From CAJMGO01 sp900557305 (lineage in GTDB: Bacteria; Bacillota_I; Bacilli_A; RF39; UBA660), in assembly GCA_905212975.1 (NCBI GenBank), contig CAJMGO010000009.1, positions 1 through 54,987 on the forward strand: a stretch of 54,987 bases of DNA, read 5' to 3'. Made by a program: the position numbers and the translations under genes. Below the pieces are notes generated by a model. That model did not search any database, was not told where the DNA came from, and saw only the letters and a program-made list of their open reading frames with translations. Shown piece by piece: positions 1 through 8,011 of this stretch. Positions within the stretch are counted from its first letter, which is position 1, and the number at the start of each line of letters is the position of its first letter.

Positions 1-3
1 TAT

Positions 4-366
4 TTATATAAAAACATATTCATTTAAGACAATTTCTTCTGCTGTATTTTTATAGTTGTTCATTAATTTTGTCCATTCTAATGGATTTAATTCTTTGCTT
101 TTTTCAGACAGTCTTTCATCATTCTTAATATAATTTTCCATTAATTCTTTATAATAATTTTCACAAGATCTACTTTCTAAAAGAAGATGATGAGTTAATT
201 TATTTATCATCAATAATGTTTCATAAAGTGCTTGCTTGTTTTGTGCAATAAAGTGTAATCTTAATATTCCATATCTTCTAAGCCTTCCATAATTTTCGCC
301 TTTTTCCAAATATAAATCTGGTAATAAATAATCTCCTTTTCTCGTATAAGTAACTTTCGTTTTCAT
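4..366 (-). CDS. TnpV-like transposon-encoded protein
   Basis: A 120-residue protein recognised as the TnpV family carried by clostridial/Bacilli mobile elements. Visible family features are the opening 'YLLPDL' segment, 'YGRLRRYGILRLHF', the 'LTHHLLLE' helix and the closing 'NPLEWTKLMNN...AEEIVLNE' block. Its biochemical role is not established. The gene ends 4 bases from the window edge. Two adjacent ATGs (367-369 and 364-366) follow an AGAAAGGA Shine-Dalgarno; the second is chosen because the first is only about 1 base from it. With the remnant at 381-527 and the ORF at 542-775 it looks like the tail of an integrated element lying downstream of tRNA-Gly. Family assignment is fairly secure; the element type is not visible. 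Confidence 0.75.
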   Translation of the reverse strand: MKTKVTYTRKGDYLLPDLYLEKGENYGRLRRYGILRLHFIAQNKQALYETLLMINKLTHHLLLESRSCENYYKELMENYIKNDERLSEKSKELNPLEWTKLMNNYKNTAEEIVLNEYVFI

Positions 367-380
367 CATTCCTTTCTTCT

Positions 381-527
381 TTAAATAGTGTTAATTAATT
401 TACTTTTTGGCACTAATATTAAAATATCTTTAATAATATTTTTTTCAGTATTGTAATGAAATCCAAATCCACTACAATTATGATTTTTACATCTTAAATG
501 GTAATAAACAAAAATTATGTAATTTCT
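381..527 (-). pseudogene. Start-less zinc-ribbon-like coding remnant
   Basis: An open frame of 48 codons with no ATG, GTG or TTG start at its upstream end. It reads through 'LRCKNHNCSGFGFHYN' and ends 'LVPKSKLINTI' just before the TnpV Shine-Dalgarno. The CxxxxC pair and nearby histidines resemble a small metal-binding knuckle. The composition looks coding rather than random, so this is read as a decayed 3' end of a mobile-element gene. Alternatively it is chance openness in AT-rich DNA. Confidence 0.35.
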
Positions 528-541
528 TTAATATTGTACTT

Positions 542-775
542 TTAATTATATTCTTTAATATAAAATGGCTTATTTGATATTTCATTAACTTTGTATTCAA
601 GTATTGTAAGAGTAGTAGAATATGTAATCTGGTATTCAGTAGGTATTACTACTTGTAGGTTGGTGTGCAAGATAGTTTTTATTTGTTCTAATTTAACTGT
701 ATATTCAAATTTTTTTAAGATGTCGGTTAAATCTTTATTAGTTTTTAGTTTTTCAATTACTTTAAATTCAAGCAT
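542..775 (-). CDS. Small hypothetical protein beside mobile-element genes
   Basis: A 77-residue protein of unknown function: a charged helical N-terminal half (MLEFKVIEKLKTNKDL...) followed by a beta-rich second half (YQITYSTTLTILEYKVNEI). No known domain recognised. The ATG at 773-775 is preceded by GAGG at 9 bases, but this Shine-Dalgarno lies in the 3' arm of a hairpin (781-809). It sits between the tRNA-Gly terminator and the TnpV group on the same strand, so it probably belongs to that mobile or degraded segment. An overlapping plus-strand frame has no comparable ribosome site and is discounted. Confidence 0.5.
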   Translation of the reverse strand: MLEFKVIEKLKTNKDLTDILKKFEYTVKLEQIKTILHTNLQVVIPTEYQITYSTTLTILEYKVNEISNKPFYIKEYN

Positions 776-809
776 GAAAAAAGTCCTCTTTTCTGTGATA
801 AGAGAACTT
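776..809 (-). promoter_or_regulatory. Hairpin covering the ribosome site of the 77-residue ORF
   Basis: On the minus strand AAGTTCTCTT pairs with AAGAGGACTT (10 bp, one G-U wobble, 8-base loop), followed by a run of six Ts directly before the ATG. It has the form of an intrinsic terminator, but its 3' arm contains the GAGG ribosome site of the gene at 542-775. It could be a second tRNA terminator or a translation-blocking leader. Confidence 0.5.
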
Positions 810-824
810 TAAAGCTTTATATAA

Positions 825-857
825 AATAAAAACTCACGAACTTTTAAGTCCGTAAGT
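825..857 (-). terminator. Terminator of tRNA-Gly
   Basis: Minus-strand stem ACTTACGGACTT/AAGTTCGTGAGT (12 bp with two G-U wobbles) and a T-rich tail, starting about 10 bases after the tRNA CCA end. Confidence 0.75.
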
Positions 858-867
858 TGATTTCAAA

Positions 868-941
868 TGGAGCAGGTGAGGAGAATCGAACTCCCGTAGT
901 TAGCTTGGAAGGCTAAGGTTCTGCCATTAAACTACACCTGC
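868..941 (-). tRNA. tRNA-Gly (anticodon TCC)
   Basis: Reads on the minus strand as a 74-base tRNA. The acceptor arms GCAGGTG and CACCTGC pair perfectly, followed by discriminator T and an encoded CCA. The D-arm contains AGTTTAATGGCA, the anticodon loop is CTTCCAA (anticodon TCC, glycine), and the T-arm loop carries TTCGATT. Its own terminator lies at 825-857. The 3' end points towards the mobile-element remnants at 1-775, the usual geometry for a tRNA used as an integration site. Confidence 0.95.
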
Positions 942-1138
942 AAATCTACTGAATCAGTAGGCATTTTTAATTTTACTTGAAGTTGTTAAAATTGTCAATA
1001 CATTTTTATTAAAAAATTTAAATTATATTTTATTTTATGTTTATTCTTTTAAAAATATTCTATTGATGTTATAATATATCTAGATTGATAAAAGAATATA
1101 TTTATAGTATAATCAATTATATTGGAAGGAGTTTTTTT

Positions 1139-1618
1139 ATGGATTCATTGAAAAAATTTATTAAGGAACATACTTTAGGATTTATTTTTATTGTATTTTG
1201 TATAATTATGCTTGTGGTAGGTATAAAAATTGCTTTTATGTTTTTATCTGGTAAGGGTGGAAATAAATATGGTGATAGATTAAAGGATATTGAAAAATAT
1301 TCTATAGATGATAAAGTAAAAACAAAATTAGAGAGTGAACTTTCTTCTCTTGATAATGTTGAATCTGTATCATATAGATTATCTGGTAAGATTATTAATG
1401 TTATTTTTGATGTTAAACCTGAAATGGATAAAAATATGGCTAAAGAGGATGCATCAAAAGTTTTAAGTTATTTTGATACAGATGAACTTGGATATTATGA
1501 TGTTCAAGTATATGTAAAATGTGATAAATGTACTCCAGGTGAGGGTGGTACTAGTATTTATCCTATAATTGGATATAAGAAGAATACTAGTGAATCTCTT
1601 GTATGGAGTAATAATTAG
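1139..1618 (+). CDS. Hypothetical single-pass membrane protein
   Basis: A 159-residue protein with a strongly hydrophobic segment near residues 13-36 (LGFIFIVFCIIMLVVGIKIAF) followed by a charged extracytoplasmic domain with a CDKC pair near its C-terminus. No family recognised. The start at 1139 is chosen over an upstream TTG at 1085 because GGAAGGAG lies 7-8 bases before it. A TATAAT box at 1070-1075 lies upstream. It is followed after 10 bases by the PBP2/GGDEF-like sensor gene, so the two are probably co-transcribed; it could be a membrane partner of that sensor. Confidence 0.7.
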   Translation: MDSLKKFIKEHTLGFIFIVFCIIMLVVGIKIAFMFLSGKGGNKYGDRLKDIEKYSIDDKVKTKLESELSSLDNVESVSYRLSGKIINVIFDVKPEMDKNMAKEDASKVLSYFDTDELGYYDVQVYVKCDKCTPGEGGTSIYPIIGYKKNTSESLVWSNN

Positions 1619-1628
1619 GTGGTAGTGT

Positions 1629-3662
1629 ATGAATAAAAAAAGAGTACTTATAATTTCAATTGTTGTTTTGATTTTAACAGCTTTGGGTCTTGGTATATAT
1701 TTTTATTTGACTCGTGAAGATGAGAAATCATCTCTTACTGTTTTAGATAAACAATGGATTGAAGATAATAAAAATCAAGTAATTGATTTATCTGTAGTTA
1801 GTAATGTTCCTGTTTTTAGTATGAATGGTGAAGGTGTATTATTTGAATTTATTAATGATATAGAAAAAACTACTGGATTAGAGTTTAATAAATTATCTTA
1901 TACTAAAGATGAATCTGCTTCTTCAGATTATTCTTTTTCTTTAGTTGATTCTGTAGGTAAAAAAGATATTGTTGTATATGAAGATAATTATGCTATAGTT
2001 GGTAAGAATAATGTTAAATATAATAATTTAGAAAGTATTCCTAAAATGACTATTGGTGTTTTATCTAGGGATTTGGAAAATGTTGATTATTATTTAAAAG
2101 ATAATAAAAATATAGTATATAAGTCTTATTCTAAAATGAGTGAGTTATTGTTATCTATAGAAGATGATGTAGATGCTATTGTTATACCTAAAACATTATA
2201 TTTAAAAGAAATAATTGAAAATGATAAGTTAAATATTAATTATAATATTACTGAAATGAAGAAATATTTAGTATTGAAACTTGGTAATACTAAGAAATTA
2301 AATTCTATAATGAGTAAATATTATAAAAAATGGAGTAAAGATAATTTTGATGATCGTTTTAATAAATATTTTTCAGAAAATTATTTTGATTTTAGTGAAA
2401 TTTATGAACAAGATAAAGCTAAACTTACTGGTAAGAGGTATAAATATGGATTTGTTGAGAATATTCCATATGATAAAGTAGTAAATGAATCTTTAGCTGG
2501 GGTTAATAAAGAAATAATTAAGACTTTTTCAACTTTGTCTAATGTAGAGGTAAGTTTTAAGGAGTATAAAAATTATTCTACTTTAATTAGTGATTTTAAT
2601 AAAGGAGAAGTTGATTTATTTTTAAATACTTCTATAAATGATAAATTTGAAGCTGATAATATTAAGTCTGTTTCTGTTTATGATACAAAAGCTGTTGTAC
2701 TTGTTAAAAACTCTAGTGATAGTGTTATTAATTCTATTAGTTCATTAAAAAATTATAATGTTAAGACTATAAAAGGTAGTTTAGTTAACAAAAGTGTTGA
2801 AGAAAATGGTATTAAAACTAAAACTTATTCTGGAATTGATAGTTTGATTAAAAGTTTACAATCTGATGATATTGTTGTTATTGATTATAATAGTTATTTG
2901 ATGTATAGAAATGGTGATTTGAAAAAGTATTATCCTGCTTATATTTATAATTTAAGTAATCAATATGCTTTTGTTTTAAGAGATGTTAAGGCTAATAATA
3001 TTTTTAATGATTATTTCAATTTTTATTTAAGTTTTATAAATGAAAAGGAATATATTAATAAGATTGATTCAAATGATTTTCATGTTGTTGTATCTCATAA
3101 ATTTATTAGATGCAGTTTAATTGCTGTTATAATTCTTGCAATAATTACTATAGTTTTAAATGTAATTAAGAAAGCTAAGAAGAAAAATAATAGGAATGAG
3201 AATATAAGTAGGGAAGATAAGATTAAATATATTGATATGCTTACTTCTTTAAAAAATAGGAATTATTTAAATGATTATATGGATAGATGGGATAGTAGTG
3301 AAATATATCCTCAATCTATTGTAATTGTTGATTTAAATAATGTAGCTTATATAAATGATAATTATGGTCATGAAGAGGGAGACAATGTTATTAAGTCTGC
3401 AGCAAATATTTTAATAAATACTCAGATGGAAAATACAGAGATTATTCGTACTAATGGTAATGAATTCTTAATATATTTAGTTGAATATGATGAGAAACAA
3501 GTTCTTACTTATATAAGAAAATTAAATAAAGAATTTAAGGATTTAGAGCATGGATTTGGAGCGGCTATTGGATATAGTATGATTAATGATGGCATTAAAA
3601 CTATTGATGATGCTATAAATGAGGCAACACTTGATATGAGAAATAATAAGGAAGAAAATTAA
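1629..3662 (+). CDS. Membrane sensor: two periplasmic-binding domains plus degenerate GGDEF
   Basis: A 677-residue protein with an N-terminal membrane anchor (about residues 5-27) and two tandem extracellular regions that look like family-3 solute-binding (PBP2) folds (about 45-250 and 265-480). A second membrane helix (about 494-513) leads to a cytoplasmic domain related to GGDEF diguanylate cyclases ('DMLTSLKNRNYLND', 'DLNNVAYINDNYGHEEGD'). The signature GGDEF is replaced by NGNEF at about 609-613, so cyclase activity is doubtful. Likely role: ligand sensing with a non-canonical output. Start supported by AGGTGGT 5 bases upstream. The terminator hairpin spans the stop codon. Domain architecture is clear; ligand and output are unknown. 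Confidence 0.75.
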   Translation: MNKKRVLIISIVVLILTALGLGIYFYLTREDEKSSLTVLDKQWIEDNKNQVIDLSVVSNVPVFSMNGEGVLFEFINDIEKTTGLEFNKLSYTKDESASSDYSFSLVDSVGKKDIVVYEDNYAIVGKNNVKYNNLESIPKMTIGVLSRDLENVDYYLKDNKNIVYKSYSKMSELLLSIEDDVDAIVIPKTLYLKEIIENDKLNINYNITEMKKYLVLKLGNTKKLNSIMSKYYKKWSKDNFDDRFNKYFSENYFDFSEIYEQDKAKLTGKRYKYGFVENIPYDKVVNESLAGVNKEIIKTFSTLSNVEVSFKEYKNYSTLISDFNKGEVDLFLNTSINDKFEADNIKSVSVYDTKAVVLVKNSSDSVINSISSLKNYNVKTIKGSLVNKSVEENGIKTKTYSGIDSLIKSLQSDDIVVIDYNSYLMYRNGDLKKYYPAYIYNLSNQYAFVLRDVKANNIFNDYFNFYLSFINEKEYINKIDSNDFHVVVSHKFIRCSLIAVIILAIITIVLNVIKKAKKKNNRNENISREDKIKYIDMLTSLKNRNYLNDYMDRWDSSEIYPQSIVIVDLNNVAYINDNYGHEEGDNVIKSAANILINTQMENTEIIRTNGNEFLIYLVEYDEKQVLTYIRKLNKEFKDLEHGFGAAIGYSMINDGIKTIDDAINEATLDMRNNKEEN

Positions 3663-3684
3663 TGTTTAATTTTCTTCTTTTTTT
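3651..3684 (+). terminator. Terminator overlapping the sensor gene stop
   Basis: Stem GAAGAAAATTAA/TTAATTTTCTTC with a 3-base loop, formed partly by the last codons, then seven Ts. Confidence 0.8.
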
Positions 3685-3692
3685 GATATAAT
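3684..3692 (+). promoter_or_regulatory. Extended -10 promoter of yihY-like gene
   Basis: TGaTATAAT begins at the last T of the preceding terminator tract. The ATG at 3709 is 16 bases after the box, leaving a leader of roughly 10 bases that is mostly the AGGTGAT ribosome site. Confidence 0.6.
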
Positions 3693-3708
3693 TAGTATAG
3701 GTGATTAT

Positions 3709-4617
3709 ATGAGTAAGTTTGAGAAGGTTACTGAAGATACTAAGGCATTTGTTTTTCAAACTAAAGAAATAGCTAATAAACATAGAATAAAAGCTAAACA
3801 GGGAATAAAAAATTATTTTAAGAAGTTATTTAAGATATTAAAAAGAAATGAAATGAGTATATTACCTGGACAACTTGCATTTTCTCTTGTTTTGTCTTTC
3901 TTTCCTCTTTTATCAATTGTAGGCGTTATTTGTTCATTTTTTTCTTTATCATTATCTGATATGCTTGATTTTATGATGGGCGTTTTACCTACAGATGTTT
4001 TTAATTTATTAAAGGGTTCTTTAGAAGCTCAAATTAGTGGAGTTAATATACTTTATATTTTACTTGGTATCTTTTTAGCTTCCAATGGTCTTAGATCTGT
4101 TATTTCTTCTTGTAATACATTGTATAATTTAAAAAATAAAAATGATGCATTTAGATGGATTAAAGCTGTTTTTTTAACTATTATTTTAATGTTTTTTATA
4201 ATGACTGTTCTTATTATATTAGCATTTGGTGATACGATTTTTAAATTTATTATGGGATTATTTGAAGAAAATATTATTACGCAAAAAATTTATTTTGTAT
4301 TTAAATTAGGTAAATGGCCAATTGCTATATTTATAATTTATAATTTAGTAAAGATAATATATATTTTAGCGCCTGATAGAAAAGTTACTAATAAGTTTGC
4401 TAGAAGAGGAGCTATATTTACTACTATTGGATGGATTTTAGTTACTGGTGTTTATTCTTTTTATGCTAATAATATAGCTAATTATAATTTGTTTTATGGA
4501 AATATTTCTAATATTATTATCCTTATGACTTGGGTTTATATTATTTCATATATATTTGTTATTGGAATAGGAATAAATGCTAATGACTATTTGGAAGAAA
4601 TTAACAGTGATAATTAA
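3709..4617 (+). CDS. YihY/BrkB family membrane protein
   Basis: A 302-residue integral membrane protein of the YihY/UPF0761 (BrkB) family. It has a cytoplasmic N-terminal ~55 residues, then about six hydrophobic helices. The family-typical 'LPGQLAFSLVLSFFPLL' (about residues 51-67), 'NGLRSVISSCNTLYN' and the C-terminal 'YNLFYGNISNIIILMTWVYIISYIFVIGIGINA' regions are evident. The family was once annotated as ribonuclease BN, which is not supported; its role is undefined. AGGTGAT precedes the ATG by 4 bases. It has its own promoter, so it is probably monocistronic. Confidence 0.85.
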   Translation: MSKFEKVTEDTKAFVFQTKEIANKHRIKAKQGIKNYFKKLFKILKRNEMSILPGQLAFSLVLSFFPLLSIVGVICSFFSLSLSDMLDFMMGVLPTDVFNLLKGSLEAQISGVNILYILLGIFLASNGLRSVISSCNTLYNLKNKNDAFRWIKAVFLTIILMFFIMTVLIILAFGDTIFKFIMGLFEENIITQKIYFVFKLGKWPIAIFIIYNLVKIIYILAPDRKVTNKFARRGAIFTTIGWILVTGVYSFYANNIANYNLFYGNISNIIILMTWVYIISYIFVIGIGINANDYLEEINSDN

Positions 4618-4710
4618 TTTTAATTTGTTAATATTATAAATGGTACTTATATGTACCAATGCAGACTACTAATAATGCTTGCTATGGTGTTATGATGTAA
4701 AATGCACAAC

Positions 4711-4737
4711 AAAAAAAGCCTTTTAAAAGGCTTTTTA
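4711..4737. terminator. Bidirectional terminator, yihY-like / rpmB
   Basis: AAAAAAAGCC TTTTAAAA GGCTTTTT forms a terminator in both directions between convergent genes. The 90 bases before it also contain the short palindrome GGTAC-TTATAT-GTACC (about 4643-4658), without a T-tract. Confidence 0.8.
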
Positions 4738-4929
4738 TTATTCAGCAACAGTTTCAACTGTGCTATGTTTTTTTAATGTTCTTAATTCTCTAGTACTCAT
4801 AACAACTTTACTTCCATCTTCAAGAATTACTTTTTGTAGATTTGGTTTTTGAGCATGTCTTGTAGCTCTAAGAGAATGTGATCTTCTATTTCCAAATAAA
4901 GATTTTTTTTCTGTAACTTTTTTTGCCAT
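4738..4929 (-). CDS. rpmB: Large ribosomal subunit protein bL28
   Basis: A 63-residue basic protein matching bL28 in length and sequence: 'GNRRSHSLRATRHAQKPNLQKV' and the central 'VMSTRELRTLKK' are typical. It is a structural protein of the 50S subunit. AAGGAGG lies 7 bases before the ATG. It is transcribed alone on the minus strand between two plus-strand genes, with its own -35/-10 promoter (4970-4998), as is common for rpmB in Firmicutes. No zinc-binding cysteines are present, so this is the cysteine-free form. Confidence 0.95.
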   Translation of the reverse strand: MAKKVTEKKSLFGNRRSHSLRATRHAQKPNLQKVILEDGSKVVMSTRELRTLKKHSTVETVAE

Positions 4930-4969
4930 GTTAAATCCTCCTTATTAAAGTTTTTTTCCTCGCTTACTA

Positions 4970-4998
4970 ACTTTACCATATTATTCGATTAAAGTCAA
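4970..4998 (-). promoter_or_regulatory. rpmB promoter
   Basis: Minus-strand TTGACT (4998-4993), 17-base spacer, TAAAGT (4975-4970). Position fits a leader of about 35 bases before rpmB. Confidence 0.55.
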
Positions 4999-5067
4999 AT
5001 ATTTGAGTGTAAAATATTTAAAAATATAAAAAAATATAGTAAAATTAAATTGTAAGGAGGCTTTATT

Positions 5068-7953
5068 ATGAATTTTGTACCACTTTATATAAAAACTGAT
5101 AATTCATTATTAAATAGTATGATTAAAATATCAGATTTAGTAAAATATGCTTTAAAAAATAATATTAAAGCCTTAACTATTACAGATAATAATATGTATG
5201 GTGTTATGGAATTTTATACTGAATGTATAAATAATAAAATAAAACCAATAGTTGGTCTTGAAATTAATTATAATAATATAACTTTTGTACTTTATGCGAA
5301 GAATATAGAAGGTTATTATAATTTAGTTAAATTGAGTACTTTAATAAGTGAAAATAATCTTGATTTTGAATCTTTAAAAAATAATAGTTCTGATCTTATA
5401 TTAATTTTACCTTTTGAATACAAAGATAATAATATTAAGTCTTTATATGAGGATATATTTATTGGGGTAAAAGATATATATGAGTATAATTCTTATAATG
5501 AAAATAATTCTGTTTATTTTAATAAAGTTTTATATTTAGAAGAAAATGATTATATTTATATTAATTATTTAAAATCTATAAGAGATGGTAGTGCTTTTTC
5601 AAATGAATTATTAGATAATGATTTAAAAGAATTTAGTTATATAGAAAAAAATTATCCTAAGACTTTAGTTAATTTATCTAAAATAGTAGATATGTGTAAT
5701 TTAAAAATAGAGAAAAGGGATGATTTATTACCTAAATATACACTTCAAAATAGTTATGAAATTTTAAAGGATAAGGTAAAAGAAGGTATTAAGAGAATTT
5801 TTGGTAAAAGTGTTCCTAAAGTATACATAGATAGGTGTAAATATGAACTTGATGTTATTAATAAAATGGGATTTTGTGATTATTTCTTAATAGTTTCTGA
5901 TTATGTATCGTATGCTAAGGGAAATGGTATTTTAGTTGGACCTGGAAGAGGTAGTGCAGCGGGTTCTTTGGTATCTTATCTTTTAGATATAACTGAAATA
6001 GATCCTATAAGATATAATTTATTATTTGAAAGATTTTTAAATCCAAGTAGAGTTACAATGCCTGATATTGATATAGATTTTGATTATATGAGAAGGGAAG
6101 AAGTAATAAATTATTGTATAAATAAATATGGTAAAAAGAGGGTTGCTGGGATAATAACATTTTCTACATTTGGAGCTAAACAGGCTATAAGAGATATATG
6201 TAAGATAAAGAATATAGATTTAAAAGAAACTGATTATATATGTGGTATGATAGATTCTAAATATAATTTGAAAGAAAATTATGATAATAGTAGTAAAATA
6301 AGAGATTTTATTAATAAAAGTGAAATAAGAAAATCTATATATAAAATAGCTATTAAAATAGAAGGCTTAAAAAGACAAACTAGTGTGCATGCTTGTGGTA
6401 TTGTAATTTGTTCTAAAGACTTAGATAGTGTTATTCCTCTTAAGTATCAAGAAAATATTTATTTAACAGGTTATGATATGAATTATTTAGAAAAATTAGG
6501 TCTATTAAAAATGGATTTTCTAGGTCTTAAAAATTTAACTATAATAGATTCTATAATAAAAGATATAAATGATCCAAATATTAGTTTTTCATCTATTCCT
6601 TTAAATGATAGAAAGACTTTAGATTTATTTAAATGCGCTAATACGATTGGAATATTTCAATTTGAATCTAAAGGTATGATAGATTTTTTAAGAAGATTTA
6701 AACCTGATTCTTTTGAGGATCTATTTGCTGCTATAGCGCTTTATAGACCAGGACCTATGGATAATATTGGAAAATATATTGATAGAAAAAATGGAATTGA
6801 AGAGATAACATATATAGATCCTTGTTTAGAAGATATTTTAAAAAGTACTTATGGAATAATTATATATCAGGAACAAATAATGCGTATTGCTTCTGTTTAT
6901 GCAGGATATACGTTAAGTGAAGCTGATATATTAAGACGTGCTATAAGTAAGAAAAAAGAAAATGTTTTAATTGAACAGAGAAATAAATTTATAGAAAAAG
7001 CTAGTAAGTGTGGAAGAAGTGTTGAACAATCTAATAAGATATATGATATGATTTTAAAATTTGCATCTTATGGATTTAATAGATCACATTCTGTAGCGTA
7101 TGCTATTATTTCATATAAAATGGCTTATTTAAAGGCACATTATCCTTCTTTATTTATGAAACAGTTATTGAATATGTCTATTTCATCTAATGTAAAAGAG
7201 TATTTATATGAAGCTAAATTAAATAATGTTGAAATTTTAAAACCTGATATTAATTTAAGTTCTAATAAGTATGAGGATTTTAATGGAAAATTAAGAATTC
7301 CTTTTAATTCTATAAAAGGAATAAGTCTTGGTATTTCATCTTATATAATTCGTGAAAGAGAAAATGGTAAATATAAAGATATTTATGATTTTATAAAAAG
7401 AATGAATAAGTATAAAATTTCAAGAAATATAATTGAAAGTTTAATTTTAGCTGGTTGTTTTGATAATGAATTTAATAGAAAAACTTTATTTGAAAATTTA
7501 GATTTAATACTAAATTATGCTTCTATTTCACTCGATATTGAAGATGGCTTAATAGAAAAACCTGAACTTAATTTATATCGTGAATATACTAAGAAAGAAT
7601 TAATGAAAATAGAACATGATATATTTGGATTTTATTTAAGTTATCATCCTGTTACTGAAATTAGAATTGAAAAAGGTAATAGTTATGATATTTTGAGTGT
7701 TGGTAAATCATTTAATAAAAGAATAAATATAATATTAGAGGTAAATAAGAAAAAAGAATTAAAAACTAAAAATAATGATTTAATGTGTTTTTTAACATGT
7801 AGTGATGAGTTAAGTGAAATTGATGTTGTAGTATTTCCTGATGTTTACAAAGAAATTAATGTAAAGGAAGGAGATATAATTAATTTAACAGCTCGTGTTG
7901 AAAAAAGATTTGATAAATATCAACTTTTAGCTAATAAAATAGAAATATTATAA
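5068..7953 (+). CDS. dnaE: DNA polymerase III alpha subunit, DnaE type
   Basis: A 961-residue replicative polymerase, short for the family (usually about 1,100). It has an N-terminal PHP domain and then the PolIII palm and fingers: 'GPGRGSAAGSLVSY' (about 291-304), catalytic 'PDIDIDFD' (332-339), 'LYRPGPMDNI', 'YQEQIMRI' and 'SYGFNRSHSVAYA'. A HhH segment and a C-terminal OB fold follow. The PHP metal-site motifs are eroded: the usual 'HSxxS' is KTDNS and 'ITDH' is ITDN, so no PHP nuclease is expected. Firmicutes use DnaE alongside PolC to extend lagging-strand primers; PolC is at 16953. TAAGGAGG precedes the ATG. Confidence 0.93.
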   Translation: MNFVPLYIKTDNSLLNSMIKISDLVKYALKNNIKALTITDNNMYGVMEFYTECINNKIKPIVGLEINYNNITFVLYAKNIEGYYNLVKLSTLISENNLDFESLKNNSSDLILILPFEYKDNNIKSLYEDIFIGVKDIYEYNSYNENNSVYFNKVLYLEENDYIYINYLKSIRDGSAFSNELLDNDLKEFSYIEKNYPKTLVNLSKIVDMCNLKIEKRDDLLPKYTLQNSYEILKDKVKEGIKRIFGKSVPKVYIDRCKYELDVINKMGFCDYFLIVSDYVSYAKGNGILVGPGRGSAAGSLVSYLLDITEIDPIRYNLLFERFLNPSRVTMPDIDIDFDYMRREEVINYCINKYGKKRVAGIITFSTFGAKQAIRDICKIKNIDLKETDYICGMIDSKYNLKENYDNSSKIRDFINKSEIRKSIYKIAIKIEGLKRQTSVHACGIVICSKDLDSVIPLKYQENIYLTGYDMNYLEKLGLLKMDFLGLKNLTIIDSIIKDINDPNISFSSIPLNDRKTLDLFKCANTIGIFQFESKGMIDFLRRFKPDSFEDLFAAIALYRPGPMDNIGKYIDRKNGIEEITYIDPCLEDILKSTYGIIIYQEQIMRIASVYAGYTLSEADILRRAISKKKENVLIEQRNKFIEKASKCGRSVEQSNKIYDMILKFASYGFNRSHSVAYAIISYKMAYLKAHYPSLFMKQLLNMSISSNVKEYLYEAKLNNVEILKPDINLSSNKYEDFNGKLRIPFNSIKGISLGISSYIIRERENGKYKDIYDFIKRMNKYKISRNIIESLILAGCFDNEFNRKTLFENLDLILNYASISLDIEDGLIEKPELNLYREYTKKELMKIEHDIFGFYLSYHPVTEIRIEKGNSYDILSVGKSFNKRINIILEVNKKKELKTKNNDLMCFLTCSDELSEIDVVVFPDVYKEINVKEGDIINLTARVEKRFDKYQLLANKIEIL

Positions 7954-7970
7954 TTTTCTATTTTTTCTTT
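7937..7970 (+). terminator. dnaE terminator
   Basis: AATAGAAA pairs with TTTCTATT across the dnaE stop codon, followed by a T-rich run. Confidence 0.55.
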
Positions 7971-7987
7971 ATACGAAAAAATGTTTG

Positions 7988-7996
7988 TGATATAAT
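7988..7996 (+). promoter_or_regulatory. Extended -10 promoter of the Y-family polymerase gene
   Basis: TGaTATAAT ends 15 bases before the ATG at 8012; the GGTGG ribosome site lies inside that interval, implying a leader of only about 10 bases. Confidence 0.6.
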
Positions 7997-8011
7997 TTGG
8001 GTGGTGATACT

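Noticed and set aside
591..812. Plus-strand 73-codon frame opposite the small ORF at 542-775
   Set aside because: No ribosome site and an odd hydrophobic/cysteine composition; it is the antisense shadow of a frame with a better start.
1629..3662. Amino-acid ABC transporter binding protein
   Set aside because: The binding-type domains are fused to a membrane helix and GGDEF-like domain, and no transporter permease or ATPase is adjacent.
4640..4660. Palindrome GGTAC-TTATAT-GTACC as a terminator or operator
   Set aside because: Only 5-6 bp with no T-tail, and the adjacent bidirectional terminator already explains the gap.
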